DNA of 64,000 nucleotides from positions 1-64,000 of the forward strand of contig NZ_JBBMXV010000003.1 in NCBI RefSeq assembly GCF_037996645.1. The letters run 5' to 3'. Below are positions 44,553-55,160 of the stretch, in pieces (position 1 is the first letter of the stretch; every line of letters begins with the position of its first letter). The translations under genes and the position numbers were made by a program. Origin of the DNA: Halalkalicoccus tibetensis (GTDB lineage Archaea > Halobacteriota > Halobacteria > Halobacteriales > Halalkalicoccaceae). The notes beneath the pieces are model-generated. The model did not search any database. It saw nothing but the letters and a program-made list of their open reading frames with translations, and was not told where the DNA came from.

Positions 44553-47204
44553 ATGAGCGAGCGGAATTACGACCACACGGCGATCGAGCGCCGGTGGCAG
44601 GAGGCGTGGGACGGGGCGGACGCGTATCGCACGCCGGACGAGGTCGAGGACCCGACGTACGTCCTCGGGATGTACCCCTATCCGTCGGGGAAGCTCCACA
44701 TGGGCCACGTTCGGAACTACACGATCACCGACGCGTACGCGCGCTACCGTCGGATGCGTGGCGACAGGGTGCTCCACCCGATGGGGTGGGACGCCTTCGG
44801 CCTCCCCGCCGAGAACGCGGCCAAGGAGCGCGACACCAACCCCCGGGACTGGACGTTCGACTGCATCGAAACGATGCGCGACCAGATGAAGTCGATGGGC
44901 TTCGGCTACGACTGGGACCGGGAGATCGCCACCTGCACGCCCGAGTACTACAAGTGGAACCAGTGGCTCTTTGCCCGGTTCCACGAGGAGGGGCTGGTCG
45001 AGCGCCGGGACGCCGAGGTCAACTGGTGTCCCAACTGCGAGACGGTGCTCGCGGACGAGCAGGTCGAGGGCGACGAGGAGCTCTGCTGGCGCTGTGACAC
45101 GCCGGTCGAGCAGCGCGAGCTCGAACAGTGGTTCCTGCGGATCACCGAGTACGCCGACGAACTGCTCGAGGCGATCGACGAGCTGGAGGGGTGGCCCAAC
45201 TCGGTACGCCAGATGCAGCGCAACTGGATCGGCCGGCAGGACGGGACCGAGCTCGAGTTCGAAATAGAAGGACACGGTCCGGTCACCGCCTTCACCACCC
45301 GCGTCGACACGATCCACGGCGCGACGTTCTTCGCACTCGCGCCGGACCACCCGATCAGCGAGGAGCTGGCCGAGAAGGACGAGGAGGTCCACGAGTTCGT
45401 CGAGGAGGAGGCCGATCCCGAGGGCGACGAGCCCAACGGCGTTCCGACGGGACTGACCGCCACGAACCCCGCGACGGACGAGGAGATCCCGGTCTACGTC
45501 GCCGACTTCGTGCTCTCGGACGTCGGAACGGGCGCGCTGATGGCCGTGCCGGGCCACGACGAGCGCGACCACGCCTTCGCGACGAAGATGGACGAGGAGA
45601 TCCGCCCCGTCATCGCGCCCGAACCCGAGGAGGGCAGTGAACCCGAGGCGCCGGACGTGAGCGAGGAGGCCTTTACCGACGACGGCGTCCTCGTGAACTC
45701 CGGCGAGCACTCGGGGCTCGACAGCGCGAGTGCTCGCGAACGGCTCACCGAGGGGATCGAGAGCGCCGAGGAGTCGACGCAGTACCAGCTGCGCGACTGG
45801 GGGATCTCCCGCCAGCGCTACTGGGGGACGCCGATCCCGATCGTCCACTGTCACGACGACTGTGGCCCCGTCATGGTGCCCGAGGAGGAGCTGCCCGTCG
45901 AGCTACCGGAGTTCATCAACACCACCGGCAATCCGCTGGACGCCGCCGAGGAATGGAAGGAGACGACCTGTCCCGACTGCGGTGCCGACGCCACCCGCGA
46001 GACCGACACGATGGACACGTTCGTCGACTCCTCGTGGTATTTCTTGAGGTATGTCTCGCCGGACCTCGAGGACGCCCCGTTCGACCGCGAGCGGGCCAAC
46101 GACTGGATGCCCGTCGACCAGTACGTCGGCGGCATCGAACACGCCGTGATGCACCTGCTGTACTCCCGGTTCTTCACGAAGGTGCTCGCCGACCACGAGG
46201 GTCTGGAGCACCGCGAGCCCTTCGAGAACCTGCTGGCCCAGGGGATGGTCCAGCTGGAGGGCGAGAAGATGTCGAAATCGGTCGGCAACGTCGTCTCGCC
46301 CCAGCGCATCGTCGAGGAGTACGGCGCCGACACCGCCCGCCTGTTCATGATGCAGGCCGCCCAGCCCGACAAGGCATTCGACTGGAGCGAGGACGGGGTG
46401 CAATCGACCTACGCCTTTCTGAATCGGCTGAAGGGGATGGTCGAGGGGTTCGTCGAAAACGAGCCGGACGGGACGGACGACGCCGTCGCCAGTTACGTCG
46501 GAAGCGAGATCGACGCGGCGATCGCCATCGCCACCGACGAGTACGACGAACTGACGTTCAACAAGGCGCTGCGCGAGAGCCAGGAGCTCGTCCGGACGCT
46601 CCGGCAGTACGCCGAGTACGCCGAACCCCACGGGGGGACCTATGAGCGCGGGCTGTCGGCGGCCGTCCGGCTGCTCGCGCCGGTCGCGCCCCACCTCGCC
46701 GAGGAGCTGTGGGAGGAGCTGGGCGAGGAGGGGTTCGTCGCCGAGGCCGACTGGCCGGGCGCCGAGGTCGACCGCGCGTTCGTCGAGAAGCGCCGTCGGC
46801 TGGTCGAGAACACCCGCGAGGACGTCCGCGACATCGTCGAGGTCGCCGGCATCGAGGACCCGAAGGCGATCGACGTCGTCGTCGCGCCCGACTGGAAGTA
46901 CGACGCCCTGGAGATCGCGATCGGGAGCGACGCCGACAACCTGATCGGCGAGCTCATGGGGGAGGACCACATCCGCGAGCAGGGCGACGCCGCGGCCAGC
47001 TACGGCCAGGACCTGCAGGCCGAACGCGAGGCCCTCTCGATGACGCTCCCCCCCGAGGAGGAACACGCGGCCCTGGAGGCCGCCGCGTGGCTGCTCGAAC
47101 GCGAGTTCGAGGCCCCGGTCTCGGTCGTCCGGGCCGACGGGGCCGACGACGACGTGGTCGGGAAAGCCGAACCCGGTCGGCCGGCGATCGAGATCGAGGA
47201 CTGA
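44553..47204 (+). CDS. leuS: Leucyl-tRNA synthetase, bacterial type
   Basis: 883 residues, class I synthetase. HIGH motif HMGH at 49-52 in YPYPSGKLHMGHVRNYT; KMSKS at 572-576 in GEKMSKSVGNVV. The catalytic core (MGWDAFGLPAENAA; WYFLRYVSPD) follows the bacterial LeuRS pattern rather than the longer archaeal/eukaryal form. The CP1 editing domain has the TTRVDTIHGATF-like TTRVDT motif and GTGALMAVPGHDERD. A zinc ribbon CPNCETVL...CWRCD is present. The start at 44553 gives the usual N-terminal helix IERRWQEAWD. This suggests an ancient bacterial acquisition, as noted for haloarchaeal LeuRS. Confidence 0.93.
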   Translation: MSERNYDHTAIERRWQEAWDGADAYRTPDEVEDPTYVLGMYPYPSGKLHMGHVRNYTITDAYARYRRMRGDRVLHPMGWDAFGLPAENAAKERDTNPRDWTFDCIETMRDQMKSMGFGYDWDREIATCTPEYYKWNQWLFARFHEEGLVERRDAEVNWCPNCETVLADEQVEGDEELCWRCDTPVEQRELEQWFLRITEYADELLEAIDELEGWPNSVRQMQRNWIGRQDGTELEFEIEGHGPVTAFTTRVDTIHGATFFALAPDHPISEELAEKDEEVHEFVEEEADPEGDEPNGVPTGLTATNPATDEEIPVYVADFVLSDVGTGALMAVPGHDERDHAFATKMDEEIRPVIAPEPEEGSEPEAPDVSEEAFTDDGVLVNSGEHSGLDSASARERLTEGIESAEESTQYQLRDWGISRQRYWGTPIPIVHCHDDCGPVMVPEEELPVELPEFINTTGNPLDAAEEWKETTCPDCGADATRETDTMDTFVDSSWYFLRYVSPDLEDAPFDRERANDWMPVDQYVGGIEHAVMHLLYSRFFTKVLADHEGLEHREPFENLLAQGMVQLEGEKMSKSVGNVVSPQRIVEEYGADTARLFMMQAAQPDKAFDWSEDGVQSTYAFLNRLKGMVEGFVENEPDGTDDAVASYVGSEIDAAIAIATDEYDELTFNKALRESQELVRTLRQYAEYAEPHGGTYERGLSAAVRLLAPVAPHLAEELWEELGEEGFVAEADWPGAEVDRAFVEKRRRLVENTREDVRDIVEVAGIEDPKAIDVVVAPDWKYDALEIAIGSDADNLIGELMGEDHIREQGDAAASYGQDLQAEREALSMTLPPEEEHAALEAAAWLLEREFEAPVSVVRADGADDDVVGKAEPGRPAIEIED

Positions 47205-47268
47205 TCACCACCCGGGACGCGCCGGGCGACTCGAAAAAGGTTATTCCGTCGGGCGACCTACTCGAGCC

Positions 47269-47475
47269 ATGAGCGAATCGGACGACTCCACGGTCAAGGA
47301 AGCGCTACGAACGGTGACGCCGCCCTACCGGGGGCGACCCGACCGCGAGATGAACCTGATCGGTTTCGCGTACTTCCTCGTGCTGCTGGTCGTCCTCGTC
47401 CCCCTGCTTCCCTTCCTCCTCATCGTCTGGGTGCTGACGAAGGTCCTCGGAGCCGTCCGGCAGAAGGCGGCGTGA
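47269..47475 (+). CDS. Small haloarchaeal membrane protein
   Basis: 68 residues. A soluble N-terminus (MSESDDSTVKEALRTVTPPY then RGRPDREMN) precedes one long transmembrane segment (FAYFLVLLVVLVPLLPFLLI) and a basic tail. This type is widespread in haloarchaea (I believe DUF7535); its role is unknown. AAAAAGGTTATTCC about 30 bases upstream is a promoter candidate. Confidence 0.72.
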   Translation: MSESDDSTVKEALRTVTPPYRGRPDREMNLIGFAYFLVLLVVLVPLLPFLLIVWVLTKVLGAVRQKAA

Positions 47476-47481
47476 ACCGGG

Positions 47482-48468
47482 TCAGTTGAGCCCGAGCAGG
47501 TCGAACGGGTAGCCGTTGTCGTTCTCGTCGGCGTGCTCGTAGACGACGTGAGCCGCGGCCACGTCCTGGATCGCGAGGCCCGTCGAATCGAAGACGGTGA
47601 GCCCGTCCTCGGGAGTGCGACCCTCGCGCTCGCCGACGACGATCTCGCCGATCGCGGCGTGGATGTCGTCGTCGGTCAGCGTCCCCTCGTTGTACGGGAC
47701 GTTGATCTCGCCCGAGTGGGTCGTCTGGGCGTGGTCGTCGATGACGAGCTTCGAATCGAGCAGGACCTCGTCGGCGATCTCGTGTTTGCCCTCGGCGTCG
47801 GCACCCATCGCGTTGATGTGAGTGTGCTCGCCGACCGCCTCCCGGGAGACGATCGGGTCCTCGACGGGCGTAACGGTAGAAAGGACGTCACACGAAGCGG
47901 CCTCCTCGATCGACCCGGCCGAGACGTCGAAGCGGTCCTCGAACTGGGAGACGAAGCGCTCGACGCGCTCGTCGTCGAGGTCGCTGATGACCACCTCCCG
48001 GATCGGGCGGATCTCGGCGATCGCCTCGAGCTGGGTGTAGGCCTGCACGCCCGCGCCGACGATCCCCATCGAGCTCGCGTCCTCGACCGCGAGGTGGTCG
48101 GTGGCGACCGCGGCGGCCGCGCCGGTGCGCTGCATCGTGAGCTCGGTGCCGTCCATGATCGCGAGCGGCACCGCGGTCTCGGGGTCCGAGTAGACCATCG
48201 TGCCGAGCACGGTGGGAAGGTCCTTCTTCGGGTTGTCGGGATGGACGTTCACCCACTTGATCCCGGCGGCGTCCCAGTCACCCGCGTCGAGGTAGGCGGG
48301 CATCGAGCGGAAGTCGCCGTTGTACTGGGGCAGGTCGATGTAGGACTTGGGCGGCATCTGGGCGTCGCCGCGCTCGTAGGCCGCGAAGGCGTCCTCGATG
48401 GCGGGAATGAGCTCCGAGAGACGCGCGTTCTCGGCCACGTCGTCGCTGTTCAGAAGTAACGTCTGCAT
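47482..48468 (-). CDS. Ornithine cyclodeaminase / alanine dehydrogenase family protein
   Basis: 328 residues, mu-crystallin family, NAD(P)-dependent. The substrate-binding segment is MPPKSYIDLPQYNGDFRSMP, with K75-like residues in GIKWVNVHPDNP. The dinucleotide site is GIVGAGVQAYTQLEA, and the NAMGADAEGKHEI region closes the active site. Archaeal members of known function include alanine dehydrogenase and ornithine cyclodeaminase. The sequence does not decide between them, though the archaeal alanine dehydrogenase type seems closest. Confidence 0.85.
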   Translation of the reverse strand: MQTLLLNSDDVAENARLSELIPAIEDAFAAYERGDAQMPPKSYIDLPQYNGDFRSMPAYLDAGDWDAAGIKWVNVHPDNPKKDLPTVLGTMVYSDPETAVPLAIMDGTELTMQRTGAAAAVATDHLAVEDASSMGIVGAGVQAYTQLEAIAEIRPIREVVISDLDDERVERFVSQFEDRFDVSAGSIEEAASCDVLSTVTPVEDPIVSREAVGEHTHINAMGADAEGKHEIADEVLLDSKLVIDDHAQTTHSGEINVPYNEGTLTDDDIHAAIGEIVVGEREGRTPEDGLTVFDSTGLAIQDVAAAHVVYEHADENDNGYPFDLLGLN

Positions 48469-48514
48469 GGCGGCGAATATTGCGGAGGGAACTTAGTTCC
48501 ATCTGAATAGGAGG

Positions 48515-49219
48515 CTACTCCCCGAGGATCCTCCATCTTGGTCCAGATTCAGTCCGATAGCAAAGAGCAGGATCTGCGTCGTCAGGGCCATACTGATAAT
48601 CTACTAATGCGGAAGAGTACAGAGATCCGATACCGGCAGAAGGATTGGCGAGACCTGCTTCTCTCGCAATCCTCCACATTATCCGCGTTGTCGTCTCCGA
48701 AGAGGCGTTTTCGTTATCAGGTACCTCACCCAGCCCAACAGCTCGTCTTTTGCCTTCACTATAATCAGCCGCTGTTTTCAGCCGGTCTTTGGTCGTAGCG
48801 TCGTTGTAAAGGCGCCCTAATGGCGCATTCCCCGTAGCAACAGCGAATACCTCCGGCTCGATAAGTTCGCCATCAATTCGGTACTCGTCTTGACCTAATT
48901 CATGGCGTTTCCAGTATCGAGGCAGTTGAACCGCAGCATCATAGATCGCAGAGCCATCGTTCCCGATCTTTACCTCTAGCGCCGTTGTTGGCCATTTTGA
49001 ATCAGGGGACTCTATCAAGAGGTCGGGCTTATCGGCGGCATCTGTCGATACAAATCGGTCATATCCGTAACTGGGTTCTTTTTCCCAGTAGATATGGGAG
49101 TCATACTTCCCGAACCATCTGGATAGAACCAATTTCGCTTGGTTTTCGGGCTCAATGTCGCTGGACGTATCGGGAGCCCACCCGTGTTTCGGGTCGAAAT
49201 CGCCAATTGAACCGTTCAT
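48515..49219 (-). CDS. PD-(D/E)XK nuclease-like protein, lower GC
   Basis: 234 residues from the ATG at 49219 (a GTG at 49327 would add 36 residues but lies in repeat DNA). The core is PDLLIE (D66) followed by LEVK (E82, K84), the D...ExK triad of restriction-endonuclease-fold nucleases, then VQLPRYW, a QxxxY motif (Q98, Y102) as in RecB/Cas4-like nucleases. Codon use and GC content are clearly lower than in the neighbours, and no methylase, helicase or cas gene is near, so it looks horizontally acquired. It could be a solitary restriction or defence nuclease, or an inactive relative. No family name recognised. Confidence 0.62.
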   Translation of the reverse strand: MNGSIGDFDPKHGWAPDTSSDIEPENQAKLVLSRWFGKYDSHIYWEKEPSYGYDRFVSTDAADKPDLLIESPDSKWPTTALEVKIGNDGSAIYDAAVQLPRYWKRHELGQDEYRIDGELIEPEVFAVATGNAPLGRLYNDATTKDRLKTAADYSEGKRRAVGLGEVPDNENASSETTTRIMWRIAREAGLANPSAGIGSLYSSALVDYQYGPDDADPALCYRTESGPRWRILGE

Positions 49220-49418
49220 AAACCTCGACAAAAATAAAACGGGCTCAGTGATGAGAGTCCCGGGTACGAAAGTAGTCTCAACGGACGAGTTGCCGTCCGC
49301 GAGGGCCGTAGGTCCGAGCGGTAGCACAAGGCGACCAACGGGAGCCTTGTGCGCTTTTGGTCCAGCTTTTACCGAACGAAGCCGCCGAAGGCGGCTGAGT
49401 GTAGCGTAAAAGGTGGGT
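49220..49418. other. Intergenic, palindrome-rich, 3' of thermosome gene
   Basis: It contains GCACAAGG...CCTTGTGC (49324-49352), a triloop palindrome GCCGCC-GAA-GGCGGC (49381-49395), and two words shared with the other flank of the thermosome gene: GCGACCAACGGGAGC (49331-49345) and TGGTCCAGCTTTT (49358-49370). The thermosome stop is at 49419. Confidence 0.6.
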
Positions 49419-51092
<1,674 letters not shown>

Positions 51093-51116
51093 AGTCACCT
51101 GAATCGTTGTTTGTGG

Positions 51117-51129
51117 TTCTATATAAAAG
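51117..51129 (-). promoter_or_regulatory. Thermosome TATA box
   Basis: Minus-strand CTTTTATATAGAA is centred about 32 bases before the ATG at 51092, giving a very short leader. Confidence 0.65.
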
Positions 51130-51158
51130 TGCCGATCATGGCGGAACGGCCCGAATCG

Positions 51159-51178
51159 CCCGTTCGGGAGAGAACGGG
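51159..51178. promoter_or_regulatory. Inverted repeat upstream of thermosome TATA
   Basis: CCCGTTC-GGGAGA-GAACGGG is a perfect 7-bp inverted repeat about 30 bases upstream of the TATA box. It may bind a heat-shock regulator. Inferred from position only. Confidence 0.35.
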
Positions 51179-51261
51179 TGAAATGCCGTCGCTCCGGCAT
51201 ATCGGCCCGATTCATGCCATGTGATATCAAGGTTCTTCGGATCGAGAACGGTGCGGCGGAA

Positions 51262-51325
51262 CGGCGTTTAAATACTAATGCCGACAGTAGGGCCGGCGTG
51301 AGCGGGGCGGCCACGTCCGGCCGCC
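51262..51325 (+). promoter_or_regulatory. Plus-strand promoter-like element with downstream GC hairpin
   Basis: GCGTTTAAATACTAATG (from 51264) is a good TATA candidate on the plus strand. About 40 bases later GCGGCC-ACGTCC-GGCCGC (51307-51324) can form a hairpin. The nearest plus-strand gene, mcm, starts 350 bases downstream, so this may be the promoter of a long leader or of a small RNA. Confidence 0.3.
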
Positions 51326-51395
51326 TCGCGAACGGGGCGGGGGAGGGCAGGTTTACTCAGTGTACTCATCGCGAGTGAACGGAGTGAGCGAGCGA

Positions 51396-51573
51396 TCGGT
51401 CCGAGCGACCAACGGGAGCGAGGAGCGTTTTTGCCGCCGGAAAGCGATGCTTTCCGGCTGCTAACCAGAACGCGCCGCGTTCTGGTGATGGTCCAGCTTT
51501 TGCCAGCGAGCGAAGCGAGTGTGGTTCGAGACGGCGGAGCCGTCTCGTCATCCCGAAAGGCTTCGCCTTTCGG
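51396..51573. repeat. Cluster of four perfect triloop palindromes before mcm
   Basis: CCGGAAAGC-GAT-GCTTTCCGG (51437-51457), ACCAGAACGC-GCC-GCGTTCTGGT (51464-51486), GAGACGGC-GGA-GCCGTCTC (51528-51546) and CCGAAAGGC-TTC-GCCTTTCGG (51553-51573). All have perfect stems of 8-10 bp and 3-base loops. Words GCGACCAACGGGAGC (51405-51419) and TGGTCCAGCTTTT (51489-51501) recur at 49331-49370. No ORF in this stretch. Confidence 0.8.
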
Positions 51574-51632
51574 ACGACAGCAATAGGTGGGTCCCGAAGG
51601 TTCATACACGGTCGGCGGCTACAGAAAGCAGT

Positions 51633-53735
51633 ATGGCTAGTGCGGAGAACCAGGAGCTCGTCGGCCGGTTCGAGGAGTTCTACCGGAACTACTACCACGA
51701 CGAGATCGGCACGCTGGCACAGCACTACCCGAACGAACAGCGCTCTCTCTATCTCGACTGGACCGACCTGAACCGCTTCGATCCCGACATCGCGGACGAC
51801 TTCCGGAACCAGCCCGAGCAGATGCAGCCCTACGCCGAGGAGGCGCTTCGCCTCTACGACCTCCCGGTCGACGTGAGCCTCGGCCAGGCCCACGTCCGGG
51901 TGCGGAACCTCCCGGCTCCGACCGATATTCGAGAAATTCGCTCGAAGAACGTCAACACGCTGGTCGAGGTCCGCGGGATCGTCCGCAAGGCCACGGACGT
52001 CCGCCCGAAGATCCAGCAGGCGGCCTTCGAGTGCCAGCGCTGTGGCACGCTCACCAGGATCCCCCAGACGGGCGGCGACTTCCAGGAGCCCCACCAGTGT
52101 TCGGGCTGTGAACGCCAGGGCCCGTTCAAGATCAACTTCGACCAGTCGGAGTTCATCGACGCCCAGAAGCTTCGCGTCCAGGAGTCCCCCGAGGGATTGC
52201 GCGGCGGCGAGACCCCCCAGAACCTCGACATCCACATCGAGGACGACGTCACCGGCGAGGTCACGGCGGGCGACCACGTCCGGGTGACGGGCGTGCTGCA
52301 TCTCGAACAGCAGGGTTCGAACGGGGAGCAGTCGACCATGTTCGACATCTACATGGACGGCCACACGGTCGAGGTCGAGGAGGAGCAGTTCGAGGACATG
52401 GAGATCACCGCCGACGACAAACAGGCCATCGTCGAGCTCTCCGGCGATCCGAACATCTACGAGCGGATGGTCGACAGCCTCGCGCCGTCGATCTACGGCC
52501 ACCGCCAGGCGAAGCTCGCGATGACGCTGCAGCTCTTCTCGGGGGTCACGAAACACCTCCCCGACGGCTCGCGCACCCGCGGGGACATGCACATGCTGTT
52601 GATCGGGGACCCCGGGACCGGGAAGTCCGCGCTGTTGCAGTACATCCGCAACATCGCGCCCCGCTCGGTCTACACCTCCGGGAAGGGCAGCAGTTCGGCC
52701 GGCCTGACCGCCGCCGCCGTGCGCGACGACTTCGGCGAGGGCCAGCAGTGGACCCTCGAGGCGGGCGCGCTGGTACTCGCCGACCGGGGGATCGCCGCGG
52801 TCGACGAGCTCGACAAGATGCGCCCCGAGGACCGCTCGGCGATGCACGAGGCCTTGGAACAGCAGTCGATCTCGATCTCGAAGGCCGGGATCAACGCCAC
52901 CCTGAAATCCCGGTGTTCGCTGCTCGGTGCCGCGAACCCGAAATACGGGCGGTTCGACCAGTACGAACCCATCGGCGAGCAGATCGACCTCGAACCCGCG
53001 TTGATCTCACGGTTCGACCTGATCTTCACCGTCACAGACAAGCCCGACGCCGACGAGGACCGCAAGCTCGCACAGCACATCCTCCAGACGAACTACGCCG
53101 GCGAGCTCAACACCCAGCGGACGAACCTCCCCTCGCCGGACGTCACCCGCGAGGAGGTCGACGCCGTCACCGAGGAGGTCGCGCCGGACATCGACTCCGA
53201 CCTCCTGCGGAAGTACATCGCCTACGCCCAGCAGAGCTGCTACCCCCGCATGACCGACGAGGCCCGCGAGGCGATCCAGGAGTTCTACGTCGATCTGCGC
53301 TCGAAGGGCGCCGACGAGGACGCCCCAGTCCCCGTCACGGCCCGGAAGCTCGAGGCGCTCGTCAGGCTGGGGGAGGCGAGCGCGCGCGTCCGGCTCTCCG
53401 ACACCGTCGACCGCGAGGACGCCGAACGCGTCATCGAGATCGTACGCTCCTGTCTGCAGGACATCGGGGTCGACCCCGAGACGGGCGAGTACGACGTCGA
53501 CGTGATCGAGACGGGCCGCTCGAAGACCCAGCGCGATCGGGTGAAGGGGATCAAGGAGATCATTCGCGAGCTCCAGGAGGAGTACGACGGCGAGCCCGGC
53601 GCGCCCCAGGAGAAGGTCATCGGACGCGCGGCCGAGGCGGGCATCGAGGACAGCAAGGCCGAACACGAGATCCAGAAGCTGCGCGACAAGGGCGAGATCT
53701 ACTCGCCCGACCAGGACCACCTCAGGCTGGTCTGA
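51633..53735 (+). CDS. mcm: Replicative DNA helicase MCM
   Basis: 700 residues, hexameric 3'-5' helicase of the replication fork. The N-terminal domain with an OB fold has zinc ligands C134, C137, C156 and C159. The AAA+ domain has Walker A GDPGTGKS (325-332), Walker B VDELD (391-394) and arginine finger SRFD (459-462). A C-terminal winged helix follows ([20 protein letters not shown]). Many haloarchaeal MCM genes carry inteins in these motifs; none is present here. The ATG at 51633 follows a 540-base palindrome-rich intergenic region. Confidence 0.97.
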   Translation: MASAENQELVGRFEEFYRNYYHDEIGTLAQHYPNEQRSLYLDWTDLNRFDPDIADDFRNQPEQMQPYAEEALRLYDLPVDVSLGQAHVRVRNLPAPTDIREIRSKNVNTLVEVRGIVRKATDVRPKIQQAAFECQRCGTLTRIPQTGGDFQEPHQCSGCERQGPFKINFDQSEFIDAQKLRVQESPEGLRGGETPQNLDIHIEDDVTGEVTAGDHVRVTGVLHLEQQGSNGEQSTMFDIYMDGHTVEVEEEQFEDMEITADDKQAIVELSGDPNIYERMVDSLAPSIYGHRQAKLAMTLQLFSGVTKHLPDGSRTRGDMHMLLIGDPGTGKSALLQYIRNIAPRSVYTSGKGSSSAGLTAAAVRDDFGEGQQWTLEAGALVLADRGIAAVDELDKMRPEDRSAMHEALEQQSISISKAGINATLKSRCSLLGAANPKYGRFDQYEPIGEQIDLEPALISRFDLIFTVTDKPDADEDRKLAQHILQTNYAGELNTQRTNLPSPDVTREEVDAVTEEVAPDIDSDLLRKYIAYAQQSCYPRMTDEAREAIQEFYVDLRSKGADEDAPVPVTARKLEALVRLGEASARVRLSDTVDREDAERVIEIVRSCLQDIGVDPETGEYDVDVIETGRSKTQRDRVKGIKEIIRELQEEYDGEPGAPQEKVIGRAAEAGIEDSKAEHEIQKLRDKGEIYSPDQDHLRLV

Positions 53736-53740
53736 GCGGC

Positions 53741-54469
53741 TCAGGCGACCGCTTCGATCGCCTCCTCCAGCGAGAACCGCCCCTCGTAGAGCGCCGTCCC
53801 CACCACCACGGCGGCCGCGCCGGCTTCCTTCAGCGCGCGGACGTCCTCGACGCTCGCGACGCCGCCGCTGGCGACGACCGGGATCGAGACCGCCTCCGTG
53901 ACCCGCTCGACAGGGCCCGTCTTCACGCCCTCCAGCTGTCCCTCGACGTCGACGTTCGTGAAGAGGATCGCGCTCGCGCCCAGCTCCTCGTAGCGTTCGG
54001 CGGCCTCGGCGGGGTCCTGCCCGGTGCCCTCGGTCCACCCGGAGACGACGACCTCGCCGTCCTTCGCGTCGAGGCTGACCGTCACGCTCCCCGGGTACTC
54101 GTCGCTGATCCCCCCGACGATCTCGGGGTTCTCGACCGCCGCCGTCCCGAGGATCACGCGGTCGACGCCCCGGTCGAGCAGGGCGATCGCGTCCTCGACG
54201 GTGCGGATCCCGCCGCCCAACTGGATCGCCACCTCGTCACTCACGGTGTCGAGAACGGCCTCGACGGCAGGGGCGTTCCGGCGCTCGCCCTCGAACGCGC
54301 CGTCGAGGTCCACGAGGTGGAGCGTCCGTGCGCCGGCCTCGACCCACCGGCGGGCGGCCTCGGCGGGATCGCCGTAGCGTTTCTCCGTGCCGCGCTCGCC
54401 CTGCACCAGCTGGACGACCTCCCCGCCCTGCATGTCCACGGCGGGGATCACCTCGAAGCCCTCGTACAT
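53741..54469 (-). CDS. hisA: ProFAR isomerase
   Basis: 242 residues, a TIM barrel opening the ribose ring in the fourth step of histidine synthesis. The half-barrel phosphate loops and catalytic aspartates are visible in [18 protein letters not shown] (first Asp) and [11 protein letters not shown] (second Asp). The phosphate motifs are [20 protein letters not shown] and [12 protein letters not shown]. The start at 54469 is the standard N-terminus. It is isolated from other his genes except hisI 3 kb away, and convergent with mcm. Confidence 0.94.
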   Translation of the reverse strand: MYEGFEVIPAVDMQGGEVVQLVQGERGTEKRYGDPAEAARRWVEAGARTLHLVDLDGAFEGERRNAPAVEAVLDTVSDEVAIQLGGGIRTVEDAIALLDRGVDRVILGTAAVENPEIVGGISDEYPGSVTVSLDAKDGEVVVSGWTEGTGQDPAEAAERYEELGASAILFTNVDVEGQLEGVKTGPVERVTEAVSIPVVASGGVASVEDVRALKEAGAAAVVVGTALYEGRFSLEEAIEAVA

Positions 54470-54691
54470 GCTCCGGGCCACGGGGCCGGCGCGCCTAAAC
54501 ACACCGATCCCGATCGCCACGACGCGATCCCCCGTCTATGGGCCGTCACGCGGGTTTTGGTCGGCCAAATTTACGATCGAATTATGTTCGTATGTAGCCG
54601 CCAGAGTCCCTGTGCCCACCATAATCGACAGGTGCGACGATTCAAAAATGAACAGCAAGGTCTAACAGGCATGCCGACGAATGACCGAGTG

Positions 54692-55081
54692 ATGCCAACA
54701 GTAGAATACCTCAACTACGAAGTGCTGGACGACCAAGGCTGGGAGATGGACGACGACGACCTCTTCGACGAGGCCGCCGACGCGGGCCTCGACGAGGAGG
54801 ACTACGGTACGCTCGAGGTCAACGAGGGCGAGTACATCCTCGAGGCCGCCGAGGCCCAGGGCTACGACTGGCCCTTCTCGTGCCGCGCCGGCGCGTGTGC
54901 GAACTGCGCGGCGATCGTCTACGAGGGCGAGATCGAGATGGACATGCAGCAGATCCTCTCGGACGAGGAGGTCGAGGAGAAGAACGTCCGCCTGACCTGC
55001 ATCGGCTCGCCCGACGCCGACGAGGTCCGGATCGTCTACAACGCCAAGCACCTCGACTACCTCCAGAACCGCGTCATCTGA
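54692..55081 (+). CDS. fdx: Halobacterial [2Fe-2S] ferredoxin
   Basis: 129 residues; the mature form probably lacks Met. The acidic N-terminal insertion ([20 protein letters not shown]) unique to halophilic ferredoxins precedes a plant-type fold with cluster ligands in CRAGACANC and the later C of RLTCIG. It closely matches the long-known Halobacterium ferredoxin from [10 protein letters not shown] to YLQNRVI. It carries electrons for 2-oxoacid:ferredoxin oxidoreductases and could serve the nitrite/sulfite reductase. The ATG at 54692 is preferred to one at 54671 on the basis of the known mature N-terminus. Confidence 0.96.
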   Translation: MPTVEYLNYEVLDDQGWEMDDDDLFDEAADAGLDEEDYGTLEVNEGEYILEAAEAQGYDWPFSCRAGACANCAAIVYEGEIEMDMQQILSDEEVEEKNVRLTCIGSPDADEVRIVYNAKHLDYLQNRVI

Positions 55082-55160
55082 TCGGGCCCGTCGTCCCGAC
55101 GGCGTTCGTTTCACGTAGAGAACCACAAAACATTCATCGGGCGCCCCCTCCCATAGGACC

